The position numbers and the translations under genes were made by a program. Shown here one piece after another: positions 26,895-34,264 of a stretch of DNA of 64,000 nucleotides. The stretch is from an uncultured Johnsonella sp. (GTDB lineage Bacteria > Bacillota > Clostridia > Lachnospirales > Lachnospiraceae). How positions within the stretch are numbered: the first letter of the stretch is position 1; each line of letters starts with the position of its first letter. The notes below the pieces were generated by a model. It was not told the DNA's origin, did no database searches, and saw only the letters and a program-made list of their open reading frames with translations. The stretch spans positions 1-64,000 of the forward strand of contig CAAFUL010000014.1 in NCBI GenBank assembly GCA_900766185.1, in the 5' to 3' direction.

Positions 26895-28121
26895 ATGCAT
26901 ATAGATATACCTAAGGATGTGGAAGATATAATAGAAGAATTGGAAAATGCAGGTTATGAAGCCTATATAGTAGGTGGCTGTGTAAGAGACAGCATAATGG
27001 GAATAAATCCAAAAGACTGGGATATCACAACTTCAGCATTGCCGCAGGATATAAAAAGAGTATTTAAAAGAACTATAGATACAGGCATAAAACACGGTAC
27101 AGTTTCGGTGCTGATCAATAAAAGTACTTATGAAATCACAACCTACAGGATTGATGGGGAATATGGAGACGGCAGGCATCCCAACAGTGTGGAGTTTAGC
27201 ACAAGTCTTGAAGAGGATCTAAAAAGAAGAGATTTTACCATTAATGCCATGGCTTATTCACATAAAGACGGTTTAATAGATTTGTTTGGCGGGATTAGAG
27301 ACATTAAGGCAAAGAGAATAAATTGTGTCGGAAAAGCTATGGAAAGGTTTGATGAAGATGCCTTAAGAATGTTAAGAGCTATAAGATTTGCGGCTGTGCT
27401 TGGATTTAGTATAGAAGAGAATACATTTGCGGCTATTTGCACTCTTGCAGATAAGCTTAGACTTGTAAGTAAGGAAAGGGTATTTATAGAACTTGATAAA
27501 ACAGTATGCTCAAAGAATGCATACTATATAAAAGAAGTGTATAACAGCGGTTTATATAAGTATATTTCACAAAATTTTAATGCTGTTAAAGAAAACTCTT
27601 ATCTTGATATGTTATATATAAAGGGAATAGAGAGTAAAAGGCATATTGCATGGACTGTATTTATGAAGGATATAGATGCAAGTCTTGCAAAGGCTATATT
27701 AAAAGAACTAAAGGTTGATAAGGATACTTTCACTAAGGTCTTTGTATTAACCTCTTATGTAAAAGTAAAACTTCCGGACAATGAAATATCAATAAGAAAG
27801 CTATTATCTAAGATTGGATTTGAAAGATTTAGGGATTTGATATATATAAAAAGACTGCTTTTGGAAAAGTTTGAGGAGTCTAAAGAAGTGCTTAAAGCTA
27901 TAGAGGAAAAGCTTGATTATATCCAAATGCAAGGACAGGCGATTTCCATAGCAATGCTTGACATAAAAGGTGATGATTTGATGAAGCTTGGTATAAAAAA
28001 AGGTCCTGTTATAGGGAAGATACTGGATGATCTGCTTCTATCCGTTTTAGAAAGACCGGAACTTAATTCAAAGGAAGTTTTGCTCAATATGGTAAAATTG
28101 GAAGACTATGCCGAAAATTAA
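26895..28121 (+). CDS. cca: CCA tRNA nucleotidyltransferase
   Basis: 408 residues from ATG 26895 (TTGGAGG upstream; the in-frame ATG 57 nt earlier lies in the terminator). It adds CCA to tRNA 3' ends; the tRNAs at the window start lack encoded CCA. Class II motifs: GGCVRDSIMG (about 26-35), the metal pair DWDI (about 43), RRDFTINAMAY (about 116) and the template-reading EDALRMLRAIRFA. The C-terminal helical half is usual, although the HD-domain seen in some homologs is not obvious. Confidence 0.93.
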   Translation: MHIDIPKDVEDIIEELENAGYEAYIVGGCVRDSIMGINPKDWDITTSALPQDIKRVFKRTIDTGIKHGTVSVLINKSTYEITTYRIDGEYGDGRHPNSVEFSTSLEEDLKRRDFTINAMAYSHKDGLIDLFGGIRDIKAKRINCVGKAMERFDEDALRMLRAIRFAAVLGFSIEENTFAAICTLADKLRLVSKERVFIELDKTVCSKNAYYIKEVYNSGLYKYISQNFNAVKENSYLDMLYIKGIESKRHIAWTVFMKDIDASLAKAILKELKVDKDTFTKVFVLTSYVKVKLPDNEISIRKLLSKIGFERFRDLIYIKRLLLEKFEESKEVLKAIEEKLDYIQMQGQAISIAMLDIKGDDLMKLGIKKGPVIGKILDDLLLSVLERPELNSKEVLLNMVKLEDYAEN

Positions 28122-28510
28122 AAATAGTTTCAGATATTGTACTTGAGATATAACTTCTTTAGTGTTAATATGTGCAAGGTGGAAAATACTCTTTAATCTT
28201 GTATTTTTATGAATTCGGACTGCTCTTAGCGGTATGACTTACACTGTTATAGTTCATGTAGCTCATTCATCTTCGTCAAAACAATCTAAAATGTTTAATC
28301 TTATTTATAAATCAGACGAAGATGAATGTTGGCAGTAGCCTATATATATAATATGTACCTGAAAGCAAGCTTTCATTTGACATATTATAAATATATAGGC
28401 TACCTGAACTGTAACCTTACACTAATTAAAAAGAAGCTTCCCTCTTATACAAAATTTTTATTGAAAAATAAAAAGCATAAGTCTAAAGAGAGGATATTTA
28501 AGGAGCATGG
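28122..28510. other. Intergenic region before ecfA1 with repeated palindromes
   Basis: 389 nt without a convincing gene. The right two-thirds is the palindromic element 28264-28412. The left part (28122-28260) is AT-rich with no recognised motif. A 65-codon ORF (28326-28523) lies in the palindrome and is rejected. Confidence 0.6.
28264..28412. repeat. Palindromic intergenic element (GGCAGTA family, copy A)
   Basis: CATTCATCTTCGTC (28264-28277) pairs perfectly with GACGAAGATGAATG (28315-28328). GGCAGTAGCC (28331-28340) starts a second palindrome: GTAGCCTATATATATAATATGT (28335 onward) with the tip GAAAGC/GCTTTC (28361-28374) and the return arm ending AGGCTAC (28397-28403), then CTGAACTGTAAC. 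It shares the GAAGATGAAT, GGCAGTAGCC and GAAAGC tip with copy B at 43104. Confidence 0.8.
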
Positions 28511-29368
28511 ATGGGAATTATAAAGTTTGTTAAACTTATATACGATTATGTAAAAAAAGATGAGCATAATGAGGTTATAGAAACAAACAGGGCTATAGAT
28601 AAACTTGATTTGGAAATAAAGGAAGGGGATTTTGTAGCCATACTGGGGCATAACGGCTCAGGTAAGTCTACGCTTGCCAAACACATGAATGCCATACTTT
28701 TGCCTACAGAAGGCACTGTGTGGGTAGACGGAATAGTTACCACAGATGAGGGCAAGTTACTTGAGATAAGAAAGACTGTGGGGATGGTATTTCAAAATCC
28801 TGATAATCAGATCATTGCAAATGTAGTTGAAGAGGATGTGGCTTTCGGACCTGAGAACTTAGGTGTGGAAAGTGAGAAAATTAAGGAAAGAGTAACTAAA
28901 AGCTTGGAAGCTGTCAATATGCTTGACTATAGAAAAAACTCTCCAAACAGACTTTCAGGAGGACAAAAACAGAGAGTTGCAATAGCGGGAATTATGGCTA
29001 TGAAGCCAAGATGTATAGTGCTTGACGAGCCTACTGCCATGCTTGATCCGAAGGCAAGAAGGGAAATACTTGAGACAATAATAAGGCTTAATAAAGAGGA
29101 AAATATAAGCATTATATTAATAACTCATTATATGGAAGAGGTTATAGACGCTGATAGGGTCATCGTTATGGTAGATGGCAATATAGTTATGGACGGCACC
29201 CCCAAAGAGGTATTCTCAAAGGTGGAAGAACTAAAGTCCTATAGACTTGATGTACCTCAGGTTACGGAGCTTGCCTATGAACTTAAAAAGAACGGATTTG
29301 ATATAGAGGAAGCGATTCTTAGTATAGATGAGTTTGTGGAAAAGATAGTTCCTAAATTAAAAAAATAA
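28511..29368 (+). CDS. ecfA1: Energy-coupling factor transporter ATPase EcfA1
   Basis: 285 residues from ATG 28511, 5 nt after AAGGAG. ABC motifs: Walker [16 protein letters not shown] (about 47-61), Q-loop VFQNPDNQ, signature [14 protein letters not shown], Walker [14 protein letters not shown] and H-loop ITHYMEE. The C-terminal region about 230-285 is typical of EcfA. Together with EcfA2 and EcfT it makes the shared energy module that drives several S-components for vitamins, such as the QueT protein of this window. Confidence 0.94.
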   Translation: MGIIKFVKLIYDYVKKDEHNEVIETNRAIDKLDLEIKEGDFVAILGHNGSGKSTLAKHMNAILLPTEGTVWVDGIVTTDEGKLLEIRKTVGMVFQNPDNQIIANVVEEDVAFGPENLGVESEKIKERVTKSLEAVNMLDYRKNSPNRLSGGQKQRVAIAGIMAMKPRCIVLDEPTAMLDPKARREILETIIRLNKEENISIILITHYMEEVIDADRVIVMVDGNIVMDGTPKEVFSKVEELKSYRLDVPQVTELAYELKKNGFDIEEAILSIDEFVEKIVPKLKK

Positions 29369-29592
29369 AATTACCGGGTAGTTAGCAACATAAAGTTAGA
29401 TAAAAAGTGTTCCTACACATCATCAGGTGAAGATAAAGGCTTGGTAGTGCTGTGAGGCTTTAGTCAGAAAATCGTGCCACAAGGCAAGATATATTTGTAA
29501 CGGTTTATGTGATAGGCTAATTATCATTAGTTTAAGCATCACTTGCCGGACATACTGATAATAATTTATGTAAATTATTGAGAGGATAAAAG
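29369..29592. other. 224-nt gap inside the ecf cluster
   Basis: Such gaps are rare between ecfA1 and ecfA2. It holds a diverged copy of the GGCAGTA element: GGTGAAGATAAAGGCTTGG then TAGTGCTG (29427-29452), and a GGCAAG / CTTGCC pair near 29482 and 29546. No vitamin riboswitch is recognised. Confidence 0.5.
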
Positions 29593-30459
29593 ATGTCTAT
29601 TGAATTGAAAAATATCGGTTTTACATATGGACAGGGAACTGCTTTTGAGCATTGTGCTCTTAAAAATATTAATCTTAAAATAGAAAAGAATGAGTTTGTA
29701 GGTATTATAGGTCAAACAGGCTCGGGTAAATCAACTTTAGTTCAGCTTCTGAACGGTTTACTTAAGGCTACGACAGGGGACTTGCTTTATGAGAAAAGAA
29801 GTATATATGAAAAAAATTATGACCTAAAGACCTTAAGGCAGAAGGTAGGTCTGGTTTTTCAGTACCCGGAGCATCAGCTTTTTGAAGTAGATGTGCTTTC
29901 TGATGTGTGTTTCGGACCTAAGAATCAGGGGCTTAGCTTGGAAGATGCAAAGATAAGGGCTAAGGAAGCCTTATCAATGGTAGGCATGAAGGAGTCTTAT
30001 TATGTTAAGTCTCCCTTTGAGCTTTCAGGCGGACAAAAAAGAAGGGTAGCTATTGCAGGAGTCCTCGCTATGAGACCGGAGTTTTTAATACTGGATGAGC
30101 CGAGCGCAGGGCTTGATCCTAAAGCCAGAGATGAAATACTTGGGACTATTGCGGGTCTGAAAGAAAAAACAGGTATTTCCATAATACTTGTATCACACAG
30201 TATGGAAGATGTGGCAAAGTATGTTGACAGATTAATAGTGATGAATAAGTCTGAAATCATCTATGATGATACACCTAAGGCTGTATTCAGAAACTATAAA
30301 GAACTTGAAAAAATAGGGCTTAGAGCACCGCAGATAACTTATCTGGTGCATAGGTTAAAGCAGGAGGGAATAGATATAGATACCGATATTACCAAGCTAA
30401 GCGAAGCTAAGGAAGCACTTATAAGACTAATAGATAAGAAAAGAGACATTAATAAATGA
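29593..30459 (+). CDS. ecfA2: Energy-coupling factor transporter ATPase EcfA2
   Basis: 288 residues. ABC motifs: Walker A GQTGSGKSTLVQLLNG (about 41-56), Q-loop VFQYPEHQLF, signature LSGGQKRRVAIAGVL, Walker B FLILDEPSAGLDP and H-loop VSHSME. It is the second, slightly different ATPase of the ECF module. The ATG follows GAGAGG, and it overlaps ecfT by 4 nt, so EcfA2 and EcfT are coupled. The two ATPases differ at Q-loop and C-terminal sequences, as usual for EcfA1/A2 pairs. Confidence 0.94.
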   Translation: MSIELKNIGFTYGQGTAFEHCALKNINLKIEKNEFVGIIGQTGSGKSTLVQLLNGLLKATTGDLLYEKRSIYEKNYDLKTLRQKVGLVFQYPEHQLFEVDVLSDVCFGPKNQGLSLEDAKIRAKEALSMVGMKESYYVKSPFELSGGQKRRVAIAGVLAMRPEFLILDEPSAGLDPKARDEILGTIAGLKEKTGISIILVSHSMEDVAKYVDRLIVMNKSEIIYDDTPKAVFRNYKELEKIGLRAPQITYLVHRLKQEGIDIDTDITKLSEAKEALIRLIDKKRDINK

Positions 30460-31268
30460 TTAGAGATATAACTATAGGTCAATACTATCCGATAGATTCC
30501 GCAGTTCATAGGCTGGATCCGAGAACTAAACTTTTTGCAACCATGATTTTTATTATATCACTTTTTATAGCGGATGATATAGTTTCTTATATAATTGCAA
30601 GTGTGGTTTTAGCCGTGGTTTTATTAGCTTCCAAAGTACCGCTGAAGTTTATGTTCAGGGGCTTAAAATCAGTTATTTTACTGCTTCTTATGAGCGTGGG
30701 TTTTAATATATTCCTTACTCCGGGTGAGGTTATATGGAAGTTTTATATATTTGTTGTAACAAGAGAAGGTCTTAGAATGGCTGTATTTATGGGACTTAGA
30801 CTTATATACTTGGTACTGGGATCTTCGGTGCTGACGCTTACTACCACTCCTAATGCACTGACTGACGGTATGGAAAAGGGCTTGGGATTCTTAAAAAGAT
30901 TTTCAGTTCCGGTGCATGAAATAGCCATGATGATGTCAATAGCCTTAAGGTTTATTCCCATACTTTTGGAAGAAACGGATAAGATAATGAAGGCACAGAT
31001 GGCAAGAGGTGCCGACTTTACAAGCGGCGGCATTATAGCAAGAGCCAAGGCGATGATACCGCTTTTAGTACCACTTTTTATATCTGCCATAAGAAGGGCA
31101 ACCGACCTTGCAATGGCTATGGAGGCAAGATGTTATCATGGCGGAGAAGGCAGAACCAAGATGAAACCGTTAAAATATAAAAAAGCCGATTATATAGTAT
31201 ATGTATGCTTTATACTGTATTTGCTGCTTGGTATAGCAATAAGAATTTTTAGGGGAAGATATGCGTAG
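30456..31268 (+). CDS. ecfT: Energy-coupling factor transporter transmembrane protein EcfT
   Basis: 270 residues with five or six membrane helices and the coupling-helix motifs AQMARGADFTSGG (about 185) and RRATDLAMAMEARCYHGG (about 210); both carry the Ala-Arg-Gly pattern that contacts the ATPases. EcfT is the scaffold that swings the S-component through the membrane. Its stop overlaps truA by 8 nt, the standard ecfA1-ecfA2-ecfT-truA order of Firmicutes. Confidence 0.94.
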   Translation: MIRDITIGQYYPIDSAVHRLDPRTKLFATMIFIISLFIADDIVSYIIASVVLAVVLLASKVPLKFMFRGLKSVILLLLMSVGFNIFLTPGEVIWKFYIFVVTREGLRMAVFMGLRLIYLVLGSSVLTLTTTPNALTDGMEKGLGFLKRFSVPVHEIAMMMSIALRFIPILLEETDKIMKAQMARGADFTSGGIIARAKAMIPLLVPLFISAIRRATDLAMAMEARCYHGGEGRTKMKPLKYKKADYIVYVCFILYLLLGIAIRIFRGRYA

Positions 31269-32001
31269 GATAAGATTGATAGTTTCATATGACGGAACCA
31301 ACTACTGCGGTTGGCAAAAGCAGCCCAACGGAATTACCATAGAAGAAGTGCTTAATAAAAAAATAAGTGAACTATGCGGCGAAGAGATAGAGGTAATAGG
31401 AGCGAGCAGAACGGACTCGGGAGTACACGCCTATGGCAATGTAGCCGTATTTGATACAAATATGAGGATGAGGGCTGATAAGTTCGCTTTTGCAATTAAT
31501 CAAAGACTGCCGGATGATATAAGAGTGCAGGAGTCGGATGAAGTGGAGCTTGATTGGCATCCGAGAAAAAGAGATTGTATAAAAACCTATACATATCGAA
31601 TACTTAACAGAAAAATAGACATACCCACAGAGCGTCTCTATGCTTATTTTTGTTATTTCAGACTTGATGTGGATAAGATGAGGGAGGCTACTTCGTATTT
31701 CATAGGCACACATGATTTTGCAAGTTTCTGCTCACAAAAAACACAGGCAAGTACCACAATACGAACCATATATTCATTGGAAATATTGCAGGATGAAGAT
31801 ATGATTACCATGGTAATAAGGGGAGACGGATTTCTTTATAACATGATTAGAATAATAGCGGGAACTCTGATAAAGGTCGGTATAGGCGTATATCCTCCAG
31901 AGCATGTTAAAAAAATCTTTGCTTCAAAAAACAGGCTTTCAGCCGGACAGACTATGCCTGCAAGGGGACTTACCTTGGTGGAGATAGAATACCTTGAGTA
32001 A
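31261..32001 (+). CDS. truA: tRNA pseudouridine synthase A
   Basis: 246 residues, usual length. TruA makes pseudouridine at positions 38-40 of the anticodon arm. The catalytic Asp is in GASRTDSGVHAYGN (about 52); FCSQKTQASTTIRTIY and GDGFLYNMIRIIAGTL are conserved motifs. GGGGAAG precedes the ATG. It ends the ecf operon. Confidence 0.95.
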   Translation: MRRIRLIVSYDGTNYCGWQKQPNGITIEEVLNKKISELCGEEIEVIGASRTDSGVHAYGNVAVFDTNMRMRADKFAFAINQRLPDDIRVQESDEVELDWHPRKRDCIKTYTYRILNRKIDIPTERLYAYFCYFRLDVDKMREATSYFIGTHDFASFCSQKTQASTTIRTIYSLEILQDEDMITMVIRGDGFLYNMIRIIAGTLIKVGIGVYPPEHVKKIFASKNRLSAGQTMPARGLTLVEIEYLE

Positions 32002-32019
32002 ATATAGCGTATCTCGAAT

Positions 32020-32057
32020 ACCTAAAACCCGATGGTAACTTAAGTTACAGCTTAGGT
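32020..32057 (+). terminator. Weak hairpin after truA
   Basis: ACCTAA (32020-32025) pairs with TTAGGT (32052-32057), enclosing the perfect palindrome GTAACTTAAGTTAC (32035-32048). No T-run follows, so terminator function is uncertain. Confidence 0.4.
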
Positions 32058-32083
32058 AGGTCACCTTAGTCAAAAAACTAAAA

Positions 32084-32126
32084 ATGTTTAAATTTTATTT
32101 ATAGATTGGAAGGATGAATGCCGTGC
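32084..32126. repeat. Partial GGCAGTA-family element (copy H)
   Basis: TTTAAATTTTATTTATAGATT (32088 onward) then GGAAGGATGAATGCCGTGC matches the left half of copies A and B. The right, palindromic half is missing; the rpmF promoter begins 23 nt further on. Confidence 0.55.
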
Positions 32127-32148
32127 TTAAATATAATCAAGAAAACAT

Positions 32149-32177
32149 TTGACAAAAGGTTTGTATACAGGTATAAT
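32149..32177 (+). promoter_or_regulatory. Consensus sigma-A promoter of rpmF
   Basis: TTGACA (32149-32154) and TATAAT (32172-32177) are exactly 17 nt apart, a perfect housekeeping promoter. The predicted start is near 32184 and gives a short 5' leader. Confidence 0.9.
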
Positions 32178-32215
32178 TTGTAGAGTTATGACATAAGAGT
32201 AGGGAGGTGTTATCT

Positions 32216-32395
32216 ATGTCTATTTGTCCAAAGAACAAATCTTCAAGTGCTAGAAGAGATAAAAGAAGAGCTAGTTGGAAGATGGCAGCCGTTAATCTTG
32301 CCAAGTGCAGCAAATGTGGTGCCTTAATGATGCCTCATAGAGTATGTAAGTCATGTGGTTCTTACAATAAGCGTGAGATAGTATCAGTTGACTAG
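32216..32395 (+). CDS. rpmF: 50S ribosomal protein L32
   Basis: 59 residues from ATG 32216 (AGGGAGG upstream; the in-frame GTG 9 nt earlier overlaps that site). The basic N-terminus PKNKSSSARRDKRRASWK and the zinc ribbon CSKCG-N10-CKSCG (about residues 33-49) identify L32 of the zinc-binding type. It is transcribed from its own strong promoter and followed by a terminator; plsX lies just downstream, as in many bacteria, but the usual DUF177/YceD gene upstream is missing. Confidence 0.95.
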   Translation: MSICPKNKSSSARRDKRRASWKMAAVNLAKCSKCGALMMPHRVCKSCGSYNKREIVSVD

Positions 32396-32407
32396 TCAAA
32401 TAAAGTA

Positions 32408-32433
32408 GAGTTTGCGCTTGCAAGCTCTTTTTT
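32408..32433 (+). terminator. Intrinsic terminator after rpmF
   Basis: GAGTTTGC (32408-32415) pairs with GCAAGCTC (32420-32427), with loop GCTT, followed by six T. It may be partly read through into plsX, which begins 37 nt later. Confidence 0.85.
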
Positions 32434-32469
32434 ATTTAAGCGGCAATAATAATTATAGGAGATATAGCT

Positions 32470-33477
32470 ATGTTGACAGTTGCACTGGATGTTATGGGCG
32501 GAGACTATGCAGGGGAAGAGATGGTAAAGGGAGCAAAGCTTGCCTTGGAAAAAAGTCAAAACCTGAGTATAAAGCTGGTAGGTAAAAAAGATTTAATAGA
32601 GGGGCTGATAGAAAAGTTATCAGTACCTAAAGATAGAGTATCGGTAGTTGAGGCAAATGAGATTATAACGAATGAAGAAGCACCGGTTATGGCTGTGCGT
32701 GAAAAAAAAGATTCTTCTATAGTTGTGGGTATGAACCTTGTAAAGCAAGGAGAGGCTAAAGCCTTCGTATCTGCCGGAAGTACGGGTGCGGTACTTGTAG
32801 GCGGACAGCTTATAGTAGGCAGAATCAAGGGAGTTTTAAGGGCTGCACTTGCACCTGTACTTCCTACTAAAAAAGGAGTTTCTTTGCTTATTGACTGTGG
32901 AGCCAATGTTGATGCAAGGTCTGAGCACCTTGTGCAATTTGCCAAGATGGGCTCGATCTATATGGAAAAAGTATTCGGTATAAATAAGCCTAAAGTCGGA
33001 ATTGTTAATATAGGAGCCGAAGAAGAAAAGGGTAATGCCTTGGTAAAGGAGACATTCCCCTTGTTAAAGATGAGCAAAGATATTAACTTTATAGGCAGTG
33101 TAGAAGCCAGAGAGATACCGAGCGGTGATTGTGATGTAATAGTATGTGAGGCTTTTACCGGCAATGTAATACTTAAACTGTATGAGGGGGTGGGAAAGAC
33201 CCTGCTTTCAGAAATAAAAAGTGCACTTACAGAAGGTTTTGTCACTAAAATAGGTGCTTTACTTATAAAATCAGCCTTAAAGAGTAAACTTAAAAAATTC
33301 GACACAAGTGAACAGGGGCAAGGCGGTGCTCCAATGCTCGGGCTTAAGGGGCTGGTGATTAAGGCACACGGAAACTCAAAGGCAAGTGAAATAAGCAAGG
33401 CAATATTGCAATGCATAAGTTTTGATGAACAGAATATAACTTCACTTATAGAAGAAAGTATGCTTAAGGCAGAGTAA
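32470..33477 (+). CDS. plsX: Phosphate acyltransferase PlsX
   Basis: 335 residues, usual length. PlsX turns acyl-ACP plus phosphate into acyl-phosphate for phospholipid synthesis at the membrane surface. The N-terminal VALDVMGGDYAGEEMVKGA motif and SAGSTGAVLVGG, DCGANVDARSEHLVQFA and KLYEGVGKTL stretches are typical. AGGAG precedes the ATG. In most Clostridia acpP lies between plsX and rnc; here it is absent and a terminator fills the gap. Confidence 0.95.
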   Translation: MLTVALDVMGGDYAGEEMVKGAKLALEKSQNLSIKLVGKKDLIEGLIEKLSVPKDRVSVVEANEIITNEEAPVMAVREKKDSSIVVGMNLVKQGEAKAFVSAGSTGAVLVGGQLIVGRIKGVLRAALAPVLPTKKGVSLLIDCGANVDARSEHLVQFAKMGSIYMEKVFGINKPKVGIVNIGAEEEKGNALVKETFPLLKMSKDINFIGSVEAREIPSGDCDVIVCEAFTGNVILKLYEGVGKTLLSEIKSALTEGFVTKIGALLIKSALKSKLKKFDTSEQGQGGAPMLGLKGLVIKAHGNSKASEISKAILQCISFDEQNITSLIEESMLKAE

Positions 33478-33492
33478 ATATAAAAGGCAAAG

Positions 33493-33535
33493 GTCGCATT
33501 AAATATTATAGTTTTATTTTTAATGCGACTTTTAT
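33493..33535 (+). terminator. Intrinsic terminator between plsX and rnc
   Basis: GTCGCATTAAA (33493-33503) pairs perfectly with TTTAATGCGAC (33519-33529), followed by TTTTATT. rnc starts only 18 nt after this. Confidence 0.85.
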
Positions 33536-33553
33536 TAAAATGAGGGCTGTAAA

Positions 33554-34255
33554 TTGAATATAAAATTAGAAGAATTTCAAGAAATCATAGGTTATAAATT
33601 TAATAATAAATCTTTATTAAAGCAGGCGCTTGTGCACAGTTCTTATGCCAATGAAAAGGGTATAGGAAAAAAAGGTTCAAATGAAAGGCTTGAATTTTTA
33701 GGGGACGCGGTACTTGAGCTTGTAAGCAGTGAGTTTTTATATGCCAAGTATAAAGATAAAAGCGAAGGAGAACTAAGTAAACTTCGTGCAAGTTTTGTAT
33801 GTGAGGCTGCACTTAATTTTTGCTCAAAACAGATAAGACTGGGTGAGTTTGTCCTACTTGGAAAGGGCGAGGAAACAACCGGAGGAAGAGAAAGACCGAG
33901 CATTATATCTGACTGTTTTGAAGCACTTATAGGGGCTATATATTTGGATGGTGGTTTTGCTAATGCAAAAGAGTTGATATTAAACTATGTACTAAATGAT
34001 GTTGACAATAAAGTATTCTTTTATGATAGCAAGACAATCTTACAGGAAATAGTTCAAAAAGACAGCTGCAGTACTTTAGAGTATAAGTTGCTTGAAGAGG
34101 CGGGACCCGACCATGAAAAACTTTTTTCAAGTGCGGTTTATATAGACGGGAAGATGATGGGAAAAGCAAGCGGACACAGCAAAAAAGAAGCGGAGCAGAT
34201 GGCAGCTTTTAAAGCACTGGAAAAGCTTGGAGCAATAAGTAAAAATTTCAAGTAG
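33554..34255 (+). CDS. rnc: Ribonuclease III
   Basis: 233 residues starting with TTG 33554; GAGGG lies 9 nt before, and no better start is in frame. RNase III cuts double-stranded RNA in rRNA and mRNA processing. The signature NERLEFLGDAVLELV (about 43-57) holds the metal-binding acidic residues, with the second set DCFEALIGAIYLDGG (about 118). The dsRNA-binding domain is at about 160-230 (GKASGHSKKEAEQMAAFKAL). It leads the rnc-smc-ftsY set. Confidence 0.96.
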   Translation: MNIKLEEFQEIIGYKFNNKSLLKQALVHSSYANEKGIGKKGSNERLEFLGDAVLELVSSEFLYAKYKDKSEGELSKLRASFVCEAALNFCSKQIRLGEFVLLGKGEETTGGRERPSIISDCFEALIGAIYLDGGFANAKELILNYVLNDVDNKVFFYDSKTILQEIVQKDSCSTLEYKLLEEAGPDHEKLFSSAVYIDGKMMGKASGHSKKEAEQMAAFKALEKLGAISKNFK

Positions 34256-34264
34256 GAGTCTGTA

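Noticed and set aside
28326..28523. 65-codon plus-strand ORF before ecfA1
   Set aside because: It lies inside the palindromic element, has no ribosome binding site and its sequence simply reads through the hairpin arms.
29369..29592. Cobalamin or folate riboswitch between ecfA1 and ecfA2
   Set aside because: None of the conserved riboswitch boxes could be found; the GGTGAAGAT string fits the repeat family better.
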